Counted from the stretch's first letter, positions 1-6,905 are shown. The stretch is 10,173 bases of DNA from Halomonas halophila (GCA_002433675.1 DJIP01000249.1:10150-20322); one strand, 5' to 3'. Notes: a model not told the origin generated them from the sequence alone. Made by a program: numbers and translations.

Positions 1-349
1 CGCCAACGGCGACATGGTCGGCCATACCGGTGACTTCAACGCCGCCAAGGCCGCCATCGAGGCGGTGGACAAGTGCGTGGGTCGAGTGGTCGAGGCCATC
101 GAGCGCGCCGGCGGTGCCTGCCTGATCACCGCTGACCACGGCAACGCCGAGCAGATGGTGCACCCCGAGACCGGCAACCCCCAGACCGCGCACACCACCT
201 TCCCGGTGCCGTTGGTCTACGTTGGCAACCGCGAGGCCCGGCTCAAGGACGGCGGTCGCCTGTGCGATCTAGCACCGACCCTGCTGACCATGATGGACGA
301 GACGGTGCCGGAGGAGATGACCGGTGAGGTGCTGATCGAGCTGTCGTGA
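1..349 (+). CDS. gpmI: 2,3-bisphosphoglycerate-independent phosphoglycerate mutase, C-terminal end (partial)
   Basis: The gene enters from the left edge (first whole codon at 2), and about 115 C-terminal residues of a roughly 510-residue cytoplasmic enzyme are visible. It interconverts 3- and 2-phosphoglycerate in glycolysis/gluconeogenesis using two Mn2+ ions. The fragment opens with NGDMVGHTG, whose Asp and His match the Mn1 ligands of the iPGM alkaline-phosphatase-superfamily fold. ADHGN about 41 residues later supplies the Asp-His pair of Mn2, and the His of QTAHT fits the last Mn1 ligand. Spacing agrees with the Bacillus enzyme to within one residue, so the site looks intact. The C-terminus ([10 protein letters not shown]...[10 protein letters not shown]) is typical and ends at a TGA. 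That stop overlaps the GTG start of envC by four bases (GTGA), which suggests translational coupling. A terminator-like hairpin lies 69 nt beyond the stop. Confidence 0.97.
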   Translation, partial: ANGDMVGHTGDFNAAKAAIEAVDKCVGRVVEAIERAGGACLITADHGNAEQMVHPETGNPQTAHTTFPVPLVYVGNREARLKDGGRLCDLAPTLLTMMDETVPEEMTGEVLIELS

Positions 350-1590
350 GACCTCTTCGCACCGCAGCCCCTGTCGCGCCGTCGTGGCGGCCCGGCAGCT
401 GCCCGCCACCACGGACGACGCCGCCCCGCCAGGGGCGGCGTTGTGGGTTTGTCCGCGCGGCTGTCGCCCTGAGCCTGGCACTTCTGTGGCTAGGCTGCCT
501 GCCGCTCGCCCAGGCCAGCCCCAGCGAGCAGCAGGCCAGGCAAAGGCTCGACGCCATCGGCGAGCGTATTCAGGAGGCCAGTCAGCGCCTGGCCAGCACC
601 GATAGCGCCCGCGACCAGGCCAGCGAGGCCCTGCGCGAGGTGGAGACGGCGCTGGCCGAGACCCACCAGCGCCTGGATACGCTGCAGGCCGAACGCCGCC
701 GGCTCGATCAGGAGATGGCCAAGCTTGCGCATCGTCGAGAACTGATGGAAGCCGAACGCCAGGAGCAGCGAGCCGCGCTGGGTCGCCAACTCGACGCGCT
801 CTACCGCATGGGTCTGACGCCACAGTTGAAGCTGCTGCTGAATCAGGACGACCCAGCACGACTGGACCGCCTGCAGGCCTATCTCAACCATCTCGCCGAT
901 GCCCGCAACGAGCGCCTTGATCTGCTCGCTGAACTGGACCAGCGTCTGGATGACAACCGCCGCGAGCTCGAGCACCGTAGCGAGGAGCTGGCTTCCCTGG
1001 AGGCCGACGTCGCGAAGCGCAGCCAGGCCCTGGCCAGGCAGAGCCGCGAGCGTCAGTCGCTGGTGGCACAGCTCGACCAACGCTATGACACCGAGGCTTC
1101 GAAGCTGGCCTCGCTGGACCAGGACCGGGCCCACGCCGAGCGAGTACTGCGCGAGGTGCAGGAAACCATGGCACGACTCGAGCGCCCGCCGCCGTCCACC
1201 GCCATCGAGCGCACCCGCGGCGACCTGCCGTGGCCGGTGCAGGGCATGATGCTGTCGCGCTTTCGCGAATCCCGTGGCGTCCACCGCAACGGTATCCTGA
1301 TCCAGGCGCCATCCGGGACCTCGGTCGAAGCGGTTCACCCCGGCAGAGTGGTGTTCGCCGACTGGATGCGGGGCTTCGGCAATCTGCTGATCGTCGACCA
1401 CGGTGATCAGGTCATGACCCTCTACGCCCACCTGCAGCGCTTCGAGGCCGAGGTCGGCAGCCGTGTGACGCGCGGCCAGACACTGGGCCGCGTCGGCGTC
1501 AGCGGAGGCCGCGACGCCCCGGGGCTGTATTTCGAGGTACGCCGTGGCGGTGACCCCATCGATCCTGGTGGCTGGATCGCGCGGCGCTGA
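346..1590 (+). CDS. envC: EnvC-type murein hydrolase activator (degenerate LytM/M23 protein)
   Basis: EnvC is a periplasmic protein recruited by FtsEX that activates the amidases AmiA/AmiB to split septal peptidoglycan. The 414-codon product has a hydrophobic export signal at residues 35-57 ending in LAQA-S, a long charged Q/E/R-rich coiled coil (about 60-275) and a LytM domain (about 293-414). LytM landmarks are [36 protein letters not shown] and [15 protein letters not shown], very close to E. coli EnvC. The zinc site is broken: the HxGxDI Asp is Leu (GILI) and the LHFE His is Tyr (LYFE), as expected for an activator rather than an enzyme. The start is uncertain. GTG at 346 is the only in-frame ATG/GTG/TTG before the signal sequence, it overlaps the gpmI stop, and it gives an odd 34-residue Pro/Arg-rich extension with no clear Shine-Dalgarno. 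ctpA follows after 71 nt. Confidence 0.93.
   Translation: MRPLRTAAPVAPSWRPGSCPPPRTTPPRQGRRCGFVRAAVALSLALLWLGCLPLAQASPSEQQARQRLDAIGERIQEASQRLASTDSARDQASEALREVETALAETHQRLDTLQAERRRLDQEMAKLAHRRELMEAERQEQRAALGRQLDALYRMGLTPQLKLLLNQDDPARLDRLQAYLNHLADARNERLDLLAELDQRLDDNRRELEHRSEELASLEADVAKRSQALARQSRERQSLVAQLDQRYDTEASKLASLDQDRAHAERVLREVQETMARLERPPPSTAIERTRGDLPWPVQGMMLSRFRESRGVHRNGILIQAPSGTSVEAVHPGRVVFADWMRGFGNLLIVDHGDQVMTLYAHLQRFEAEVGSRVTRGQTLGRVGVSGGRDAPGLYFEVRRGGDPIDPGGWIARR
418..452 (+). terminator. Terminator-like hairpin inside the envC leader, after gpmI
   Basis: Bases 418-427 pair perfectly with 432-441 (10 bp, GC-rich, GCCA loop), followed by a T/G-rich run TTGTGGGTTTGT. The shape is that of a weak rho-independent terminator for gpmI. 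It lies within the predicted envC reading frame, so it either terminates only when the leader is untranslated, or the real envC start lies elsewhere. Confidence 0.5.
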
Positions 1591-1600
1591 GCACACGCCA

Positions 1601-1629
1601 TTTTCAACCATCCGGCCTGGGGCTATGCT
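1601..1629 (+). promoter_or_regulatory. Candidate sigma70 promoter for ctpA
   Basis: TTTTCA (1601-1606, 4/6 to the -35 consensus), 17-bp spacer, TATGCT (1624-1629, 4/6 to the -10). It sits in the envC-ctpA gap, which is less GC-rich than its surroundings. Predicted transcription would start near 1636, just ahead of the ctpA Shine-Dalgarno GGAG at 1653-1656. Moderate support, from pattern only. Confidence 0.4.
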
Positions 1630-1661
1630 TGAACCTTGCCCCTACGTCGAGCGGAGACCGC

Positions 1662-2966
1662 ATGACCGAACCCCGAGCCGCCCACCGTCCCTCGCGCCGC
1701 AAGACATTCACCGGGACCTGCCTTGCGTGGTGCCTGGCCGCGACCCTGGCCTGGCCCTCGCTGGCCGGCGCCCAGGCGACCGACGATGACCTGCCGATCA
1801 GCGAGATCCAGGCCTTCTCCGAGGTGTTCGAGCGGATCAAGCGCGGCTACGTGGAAGAGGTCGATGATGCGACCCTGCTCAAGAACGCCATGCGCGGCAT
1901 GCTTTCGGAGCTCGACCCCCACTCCAGCTACCTCGACGCCGACGCCTATCGCAATCTGAGGGAAACCACCGAAGGTGAGTTTGGCGGGATCGGCATCGAG
2001 GTCGGGCTCGACGACGGCCAGCTCACGGTGATCTCGCCGATCGACGACACCCCGGCCGAGCGCGCGGGACTGCAGGCCCAGGACGCCATCCTGCGTATCG
2101 ACGAGACCCCCACCGACCGGCTATCCCTGCAGGAAGCGGTGGACATGATGCGCGGCGAGCCCGGCACCGAAATTCGCCTGACCGTGGTCGGTGCCGGCGA
2201 TGGCGCACCACGTGAGGTCACCCTGGCCCGGGAAATCATCCGCACCGACAGCGTAAGGAGCGACATCCTCGAGCCCGGCTACGGCTATCTGCGCGTCAGC
2301 CAGTTTCAGGCCCGCACCGGCGAGCAGGTCGAGGACGCCCTGGCCGAGCTACGCGACCAGGGCGCCCTGTCAGGCATCGTGCTGGACCTGCGCAACAACC
2401 CCGGCGGTGTACTGCAGTCGGCGGTGGACGTGGCCGACGCCTTCCTCGACCGTGGCCTGATCGTCTACACCGAGGGGCGTCTGTCCGACAGCGACATGCG
2501 CTTTTCGGCGACCCAGCGCACCGCGGCGCCGGACGTGCCGCTGGTGGTGTTGATCAACGGCGGCAGCGCCTCCGCCGCCGAGATCGTCGCCGGCGCCCTG
2601 CAGGACCAGCGCCGTGGCGTGGTGATGGGCACCGAAAGCTTCGGCAAGGGCTCGGTGCAGCAGATCATGCCGCTGGGCAACGGTGAAGGGCTCAAGCTGA
2701 CCACCGCGCTCTACTACACCCCCAATGGCCGTTCGATCCAGGCCCAGGGCATCGAGCCCGACGTCGAGGTCGTGCGCGGCCGGCTCGAGGTCGCCGATTC
2801 CAGCAACCTACGCATCCGCGAATCGGACCTGGAAGGGCATCTTGGCGATGGCGAAGATCGTGCCGGCAGCAGCCGCAGCGATCGGCTGGACGGCGACTAC
2901 CAGCTGGGCGAGGCACTGAATCTGCTGAAGGCGCTGAATGTGATCAGTCAGCGCGATACCCGCTAG
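1662..2966 (+). CDS. ctpA: C-terminal processing peptidase, S41 family (CtpA-like)
   Basis: This is an exported serine protease that trims or degrades envelope proteins from their C-termini; Pseudomonas CtpA does so with the lipoprotein partner LbcA on peptidoglycan hydrolases. The ATG at 1662 is chosen over a TTG at 1629 because GGAG lies at the right spacing and the product then begins with an ordinary signal peptide (positive N-region, hydrophobic core, cleavage near LAGAQA, residues 1-39). Of 434 residues, the N-terminal S41 cap is followed by a PDZ domain from about 85 (GGIGIEV...SPIDDTPAERAGLQAQDAIL). The protease core has LDLRNNPGGVL, NGGSASAAE with catalytic Ser304 (second Ser of SAS), and FGKGSVQQ with catalytic Lys329. 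The 25-residue Ser-Lys spacing equals that of E. coli Prc. The tail is acidic. Next to envC, it suggests a joint role in peptidoglycan remodelling; that link is an inference. Confidence 0.95.
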   Translation: MTEPRAAHRPSRRKTFTGTCLAWCLAATLAWPSLAGAQATDDDLPISEIQAFSEVFERIKRGYVEEVDDATLLKNAMRGMLSELDPHSSYLDADAYRNLRETTEGEFGGIGIEVGLDDGQLTVISPIDDTPAERAGLQAQDAILRIDETPTDRLSLQEAVDMMRGEPGTEIRLTVVGAGDGAPREVTLAREIIRTDSVRSDILEPGYGYLRVSQFQARTGEQVEDALAELRDQGALSGIVLDLRNNPGGVLQSAVDVADAFLDRGLIVYTEGRLSDSDMRFSATQRTAAPDVPLVVLINGGSASAAEIVAGALQDQRRGVVMGTESFGKGSVQQIMPLGNGEGLKLTTALYYTPNGRSIQAQGIEPDVEVVRGRLEVADSSNLRIRESDLEGHLGDGEDRAGSSRSDRLDGDYQLGEALNLLKALNVISQRDTR

Positions 2967-2989
2967 GCCGGTCTACAAGGCCCCGGCCT
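2965..2989. terminator. Dyad between convergent ctpA and ubiI
   Basis: Bases 2965-2971 pair with 2983-2989 (7 bp, AGGCCGG/CCGGCCT, 11-nt loop), starting in the ctpA stop codon. There is no T-tract on either side, so it is at best a weak or bidirectional terminator in the 42-bp gap between the two convergent genes. The rest of the gap includes a run of eight C at 3002-3009. Confidence 0.4.
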
Positions 2990-3008
2990 GCACTCGGCCT
3001 GCCCCCCC

Positions 3009-4271
3009 CTAGCGACAGCTAAGCGGCAGGCGGCCGCGTGATCCGGTGGCCTGCTGCATGATCAGGCGCTTGATCGGCGACAACCGATCGACGCCGGAAA
3101 GCCCCAGGTTGCGCGCCAGCGTCAGGCCGGGATGGCGGCTGCCGAACAGGCGCCGAAAGCCATCCATCAGCGCCAGCATCATGGCGTTATCGCCACGCCG
3201 GCGCCGCTCGTAGCGTGCCAGCAGGCTCAGGTGGCCCGGCGCTACACCACGACGGCGCCCGTTCAGCAACTCCTCGGCCAGTACCGCCGCATCGAGAAAG
3301 CCCAGATTCACCCCCTGGCCGGCCAGGGGGTGAATGCTGTGAGCGGCGTCACCGATCAGCGCAAGCCCCGGCAGGTGGTAGCGCTCTGCGTGGCGCTGGC
3401 TGAGCGGGAAACTCCTGGCCTTATCCAGCACCTCTACCGCCCCCAGGCGATGATCCAGCGCCTCGGCCATGGCCTGGCCCAGTGCCGCCGGCGATAGCGC
3501 CGCCAGCCGTTCGGCTTCCTGCGGGGTGGTGGACCAGACGATGGAGCAGTAGTGGCTGTCACCCGCCACCGTCAGCGGCAGGAAGGCCAAGGGACCGGTG
3601 GCCAGAAAAGCCTGACGGGCCACACCACCGTGACGCCGCTCGGTCTTCACCGTGGTCACCAGCGCGCACTGCCCGGTGTCCTGTTCACCCACGGCGATTC
3701 CGGCCAGTTCGCGCAGCGGTGAACGCGCTCCATCGGCGCCGACCACCAGCGGGGCTGCCAGCACGCTGCCATCATCCAGGGTCACCCGCCGACGCACGGC
3801 GCCGTCGTCCAGCGCGACCACCTTGCGACCATGCAGGCGTTGCACCTGCGGCAGCCTCGACAGTTCGGCTTCCAGCGCCGCCAGAATCACATCGTTCTCG
3901 ACAATATGGCCAAGCACCGGCACCCCGGCCTGATCGGCGCGAAAGCCAACCTCGCCGGAGCCATCGGCGTCCCACACCTGCATGGCGGTGTAGGGCGTTG
4001 CCCGCCAGGTGTCGATGCGCGGCCAGGCACCGAGGCCCTCCAGCAACCGTCGAGACACCGGCGTCAGGGCGCTGACGCGGGGGGCCGGCAACCTGCTCGG
4101 CAGGCCATCGGGATCCAGCGGGCCCGGGCGCGGGTCGACCATGGCGACCGTCCAGCCTTCCCGCCCCAACAGCACGGCCAGCACGGCACCTACCATGCCG
4201 ATGCCGGCGATCACCACATCGACTCCCGTCGGCGCTGCCTTGGCGGCTGAACCTTCTGCCTGCTCCTTCAT
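3009..4271 (-). CDS. ubiI: UbiI/VisC-like FAD-dependent ubiquinone biosynthesis hydroxylase
   Basis: This is a class A flavin monooxygenase of the UbiH/UbiF/VisC/Coq6 family, which hydroxylates the aromatic ring of ubiquinone precursors with FAD, NAD(P)H and O2 (UbiI: C5). The 420 residues show the dinucleotide-binding GIGMVG (23-28), the family motif RVSALTPVSRRLLEGLGAW (65-83), the DG motif GADGARS (178-184) and the GD motif IGDAAHSIHPLAGQGVNLG (306-324). The C-terminal part, RYERRRRGDNAMMLALMDGFRRLF, resembles E. coli UbiI more than UbiH, but UbiF is close enough that the exact position hydroxylated is unproven. The ATG at 4271 has only a weak upstream GGGAG. A GTG a few codons before the first beta strand, preceded by GGGAG, is an alternative start. 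It lies downstream of ubiH on the same strand, separated by a 237-nt structured spacer. Confidence 0.88.
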   Translation of the reverse strand: MKEQAEGSAAKAAPTGVDVVIAGIGMVGAVLAVLLGREGWTVAMVDPRPGPLDPDGLPSRLPAPRVSALTPVSRRLLEGLGAWPRIDTWRATPYTAMQVWDADGSGEVGFRADQAGVPVLGHIVENDVILAALEAELSRLPQVQRLHGRKVVALDDGAVRRRVTLDDGSVLAAPLVVGADGARSPLRELAGIAVGEQDTGQCALVTTVKTERRHGGVARQAFLATGPLAFLPLTVAGDSHYCSIVWSTTPQEAERLAALSPAALGQAMAEALDHRLGAVEVLDKARSFPLSQRHAERYHLPGLALIGDAAHSIHPLAGQGVNLGFLDAAVLAEELLNGRRRGVAPGHLSLLARYERRRRGDNAMMLALMDGFRRLFGSRHPGLTLARNLGLSGVDRLSPIKRLIMQQATGSRGRLPLSCR

Positions 4272-4326
4272 CGGCGTCTCGCTCTCCCAGTCTTGCTGAC
4301 GATCACTGACTCACTTGCGCCACGTA

Positions 4327-4407
4327 CCTTGGCGGATTCGCCCTCAGCGGGCCCGGCAACGTAGCGCGCCCAGTGTACCGCCAAGGGCGGTCCTATGCTC
4401 GACCGCC
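4327..4407 (-). promoter_or_regulatory. Attenuator-like competing hairpins in the ubiH-ubiI spacer
   Basis: Read on the - strand, four segments occur in order: GGCGGTC (4407-4401), GACCGCC (4392-4386), CCTTGGCGG (4386-4378) and CCGCCAAGG (4335-4327). Segments 1:2 (7 bp) and 3:4 (9 bp) can coexist apart from one shared base, whereas 2:3 forms an exclusive alternative (6 bp, loop 4383-4385). This is the topology of an attenuator or riboswitch expression platform. No T-tract follows, and I found no leader peptide. A paired operator for a DNA-binding protein is an alternative reading. Confidence 0.4.
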
Positions 4408-4508
4408 AGACGTTCAGGGTCCGGGAAGGGTCAGGGCTTGAAGGATGCCTGCCGCCACGATGAGACCCGGTGGGCACGGCGACACCAATGGGCCAAGGCA
4501 TTCCCCAG

Positions 4509-5837
4509 TTAACGCTCGCTGCCCATGGCCCGCCTGGCGAGGCCCCGCCTCAGTGGCCCTGCGAGGTTCAGGCCAATCAATCCCGCGGCGCGGGCGTGGG
4601 ACAGCAGTGGCTGATCGATGCCGAACAGTCGAATCAAGCCATCGCTGAAGCGCACCACATTGCGCTGGTCCGCTTCGCGGCGGCGCTCGAAGGCGGCCAG
4701 GGTCGCCGCGCTGCCAGGCGCCTGGCCGGCCTCGAGCCCTTGCTCGATGGCCTCGACCAGATCGATCACCCCTCGCAGTGCGAGGTTGAAGCCCTGGCCC
4801 GCCACCGGGTGCAGGGCGTGGGCGGCGTTGCCCAGCACCGCCAGCCCCGGCCGTGTCGTCTCCCGGGCGGTGACCAGCGACAGCGGGTAGACGTGACGCT
4901 TGCCGACCTTGACGAAGGCGCCGACTCGATCGCCAAAGGCTGCCTGCAGCTCTTCGAGAAAGGCACGGTCCGACAATGCCTGACGGCGCTGTTCGCTGCC
5001 CTTTTCATGGGTCCACACCAGCTCCATGGCCTGTCCCGGCAACGGCAGCAGCGCCATCGGGCCTTGCCGTGTGAAGCGCTCGTAGGCAACGCCCTGATGG
5101 GGTCGCCCGACCGCGACATTGGCGATCATTGCCACCTGATCGTAGGGGGCCGCGTCGCTCTCGATCCCCAGCGCCTCCTTGAGGCCGGAGCGCCCGCCGT
5201 CGGCCAGCACGGTCAAACCGGCCTCCAGCACCCTACCGCTGGAAAGCCACAGCCGATGGCCTGCAGCCACGGGTTCGATACGCTCAACCTGGGCCGGGCA
5301 ATGCCAGTCGAGCGGCAGCTCGGCCAGGCGGCGATGCAGCACCCGTCCCATCCAGGCGTTGGGAACGACGTAGCCGAGTGCCTCGACGCCCATTTCTTCA
5401 GCACGCAGGCGTGTAGCGCCGAGGCGTCCCTTTTCGCTGACATGGATCAGCGAGATCGCGCTGGCCTTCGCGGCCATGGCGGACCACACCCCGAGACGCG
5501 AAAAGTGCGCGGCGGAGCCCGCCGCAATGGCGCTGGCGCGGGCGTCGAAACTTGGCTGCCAGGCGACGTCTTCATCCGCTGTCGGTGCCGCTTCAGCCGA
5601 GGGCGATGCCCCAGGCGCCATCGGTGCGGCCTCGACCACCGCGACCTTGAGGCCGGAATGGTCGATCAATTCCGCCAGGGCCGCCCCTAGGCTCGCCCCC
5701 ACCAGCCCCCCGCCGATGATCGCCACATCGACCCGCTCGACCGCATGGCCGCCTTCCTGGCAAGACGCCTGGGGGGCGTTCGCTGAAAGGCGATTGGCCG
5801 TTGGTTTCACACTGCTCTCGGGGGTGTCTTGCGGCAT
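4509..5837 (-). CDS. ubiH: UbiH-like FAD-dependent hydroxylase (2-octaprenyl-6-methoxyphenol hydroxylase family)
   Basis: The enzyme adds the C1 hydroxyl in aerobic ubiquinone synthesis, acting with FAD and O2 in the membrane-associated Ubi complex. The 442-residue product has the Rossmann motif IIGGGLVGASL (40-50), the DARASAIAAGSAAHFSRLG family motif (98-116), a DG motif LADGGRSGLK (211-220) and a GD motif in the UbiH-specific form LGNAAHALHPVAGQGFNLALR (335-355). The GNAA in place of GDAA separates it from its neighbour UbiI. The ATG at 5837 has AGGA eight bases upstream. It gives a polar extension of about 35 residues before the first beta strand, and there is also an Ala/Pro-rich insertion at about 71-90. 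Both lengthen it beyond the usual 390-400 residues. In E. coli it is preceded by pepP; here a 474-bp gap takes that place. Confidence 0.92.
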   Translation of the reverse strand: MPQDTPESSVKPTANRLSANAPQASCQEGGHAVERVDVAIIGGGLVGASLGAALAELIDHSGLKVAVVEAAPMAPGASPSAEAAPTADEDVAWQPSFDARASAIAAGSAAHFSRLGVWSAMAAKASAISLIHVSEKGRLGATRLRAEEMGVEALGYVVPNAWMGRVLHRRLAELPLDWHCPAQVERIEPVAAGHRLWLSSGRVLEAGLTVLADGGRSGLKEALGIESDAAPYDQVAMIANVAVGRPHQGVAYERFTRQGPMALLPLPGQAMELVWTHEKGSEQRRQALSDRAFLEELQAAFGDRVGAFVKVGKRHVYPLSLVTARETTRPGLAVLGNAAHALHPVAGQGFNLALRGVIDLVEAIEQGLEAGQAPGSAATLAAFERRREADQRNVVRFSDGLIRLFGIDQPLLSHARAAGLIGLNLAGPLRRGLARRAMGSER

Positions 5838-5867
5838 TACTGTATTCCTGTAATAGCTTTACGTAAT
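5819..5867 (-). promoter_or_regulatory. AT-rich dyad around the ubiH ribosome-binding site
   Basis: On the - strand the ubiH start region contains ATTAC, then the AGGA Shine-Dalgarno, then GTAAT overlapping the ATG: a 5-bp dyad with the ribosome-binding site in its 9-nt loop. A TTACGTAA palindrome (5860-5867) lies just upstream. This is far more AT-rich than the surrounding DNA. It could be a regulator site or an RNA switch; nothing in the sequence identifies the factor. Confidence 0.3.
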
Positions 5868-6232
5868 CAAACATTTAGTAGCGTGCTAATTGGCCATAAA
5901 ACCACCAACCACCCTGGCGAAACAGCACCCTGATCTATACCTCAGCCACCGGCATCCCTCCCTGAACGAAGGCTTCGACAAGACGCAAATCCAGGGAAAC
6001 GCTGGCATGCCAACACGCAAGGCAATCCGACGATCATCCGGTCCACGACGCTCCGGTCACCGACGAGCGTCGGCGCCCCAGAAAGGGGCGAGACGAGCCC
6101 ACGGCACCAGGGACACGCACCGATAAGACAGGTGTGATCGCCGAAAAAGGCATGATCGACAGTGGCAGGTCAGCGGCCGATGCGCCGGCGATCCGAGCCC
6201 TGAAGCACGGCGCCAGATCAATCACATCAACC

Positions 6233-6260
6233 AGCATAGCAGGCTATGGCGACGGGAAAA
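6233..6260 (-). promoter_or_regulatory. Candidate promoter for the ubiH leader
   Basis: On the - strand: TTTTCC (6260-6255), 16-bp spacer, TGC then TATGCT (6238-6233), an extended -10 type with moderate consensus. It lies just after the ygfB terminator and points to ubiH. If real it would give an untranslated leader of about 390 nt. Low confidence. Confidence 0.25.
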
Positions 6261-6266
6261 GGAGGG

Positions 6267-6299
6267 AAAAATCCCGAACTTTGCAGGCATCGTTCGGGA
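6267..6299 (-). terminator. Rho-independent terminator of ygfB
   Basis: On the - strand, 6299-6292 pairs with 6279-6272 (8 bp, TCCCGAAC/GTTCGGGA, 12-nt loop), followed directly by five T (6271-6267). It starts 13 nt after the ygfB stop codon. This is the clearest intrinsic terminator in the window and implies that ygfB is not co-transcribed with ubiH, unlike the E. coli operon. Confidence 0.85.
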
Positions 6300-6311
6300 C
6301 TTTGGTGAGCG

Positions 6312-6905
6312 TCAGTGGGTGGTGGGCGGCGTCTCGTCGACCTGCTCGACCTGCTCGACCTGCGGGGTGCCAGGGTGCTGTTCGGTATAGAGCAGCATCG
6401 CCGCCATGCGGGCGTGTTCGGTCAGCGCAAAGAGGTCGTTCTCGTTCTCCGCGCTGTCATCGATATCGGTCTCGATGGCGGCCAATCCCGCGAGATCCTC
6501 GATGGCCTCCCTGAGCGGCTCGGACCACTTCTTTCTGGGCGCGTCGCCTGCGTCCTCCACCACTTCGAGAAAGCCGAGGGTCCACTCCTTGAGGCCCTGC
6601 GCCCGCTCGGCCAGCGAGAACATCTCGTCAGGCAGCAGCGGTTCGAAGTTGAGCTCGGTGCTGGCCAGGGCGTCCAGAGTCTGGCGGCGCCAGCCGAGCA
6701 GGCGTTCAGCGCTGGGCTCGTCTCTGGGTTGGTCGACCCCGAGGGTCAGGCAGACCTCCTCGAGCCAGGCCTCGGCGGTGAGGTCATGCAGGCCAAGTGC
6801 CGCGCACAGGCGCCCGTCGAGAAAGGCCGGCGACTGCATACTGCCATGCAGCAAAAAGGTGTCGGCGATGGTGGAGAAGTCCTGGCGTTCGTTGATCAAA
6901 GACAT
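6312..6905 (-). CDS. ygfB: YgfB/YecA family protein (UPF0149)
   Basis: This 197-residue cytoplasmic protein matches the length of E. coli YgfB (192). Family features are the CAALGLHDLTAEAWLEEV stretch near the N-terminus, a helical middle (EMFSLAERAQGLKEWTLGFLEVV), an acidic segment (IETDIDDSAENENDLFALTEHARMAAMLLY) and a tail ending PPTTH, like the PTLH end of E. coli YgfB. The biochemical role of the family is unsettled; in Pseudomonas aeruginosa a YgfB protein was linked to beta-lactamase (ampDh3/ampC) regulation. The ATG at 6905 has only a weak purine stretch (AGCGGA) in front. Near its C-terminus it carries three copies of a 9-bp repeat encoding Glu-Gln-Val-type triplets. It is divergent from zapA, as in other gammaproteobacteria, and is closed by its own strong terminator. 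Confidence 0.9.
   Translation of the reverse strand: MSLINERQDFSTIADTFLLHGSMQSPAFLDGRLCAALGLHDLTAEAWLEEVCLTLGVDQPRDEPSAERLLGWRRQTLDALASTELNFEPLLPDEMFSLAERAQGLKEWTLGFLEVVEDAGDAPRKKWSEPLREAIEDLAGLAAIETDIDDSAENENDLFALTEHARMAAMLLYTEQHPGTPQVEQVEQVDETPPTTH
6337..6363. repeat. Three perfect tandem copies of a 9-bp unit within ygfB
   Basis: The unit TCGACCTGC occurs three times back to back. On the coding strand it gives the Gln-Val-Glu-Gln-Val-Glu-Gln-Val stretch near the YgfB C-terminus. Being a multiple of three, copy-number change keeps the frame and only lengthens or shortens the tail. Confidence 0.9.

Larger units (their letters stand above)
5838..6311. other. 474-bp gap between ygfB and ubiH, at the usual pepP position
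   Basis: I see no credible protein gene here. The two ORFs of about 70-80 codons (5890-6126 + and 6034-6237 -) lack recognisable domains and good ribosome-binding sites. Contents are the ygfB terminator (6267-6299), a possible - strand promoter (6233-6260), two adjacent stem-loops (6046-6072: 8-bp stem, 11-nt loop; 6074-6090: CGCCCC/GGGGCG around AGAAA) and an AT-rich end next to ubiH. No aminopeptidase P remnant is recognisable in any frame by eye. It may be a long ubiH leader, a small-RNA gene or deletion scar DNA. Confidence 0.6.

Noticed and set aside
490..1611. Long open frame (373 codons) on the - strand opposite envC
   Set aside because: It is antisense to a gene with clear signal peptide, coiled coil and LytM motifs. 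High GC at third positions leaves the opposite strand open; there are no recognisable domains and no ribosome-binding site.
3001..3011. Run of eight C at the end of ubiI as a phase-variation tract
   Set aside because: On the coding strand the G run starts with the last base of the stop codon, so slippage would not change the protein.
4470..5690. Open frame of 406 codons on the + strand opposite ubiH
   Set aside because: It mirrors the UbiH coding frame, has no family motif and lacks a ribosome-binding site. This is a GC-bias artefact, as is the frame at 3482-4075 opposite ubiI.
5819..5837. LexA-like CTGT/ACAG pattern at the ubiH start
   Set aside because: The CTGT copies are direct, not inverted, so no SOS box is formed.
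5855..5870. FNR/Anr-like box upstream of ubiH (TTGAT half-site)
   Set aside because: Only one half-site matches; the second half does not resemble ATCAA.
5890..6126. 78-codon frame on the + strand in the ygfB-ubiH gap
   Set aside because: It uses a TTG start without a Shine-Dalgarno and has an irregular Arg/His-rich composition without a domain.
6034..6237. 67-codon frame on the - strand in the ygfB-ubiH gap
   Set aside because: No good ribosome-binding site, no domain and no resemblance to PepP. It crosses both stem-loops of the gap. Kept only as a remote possibility.
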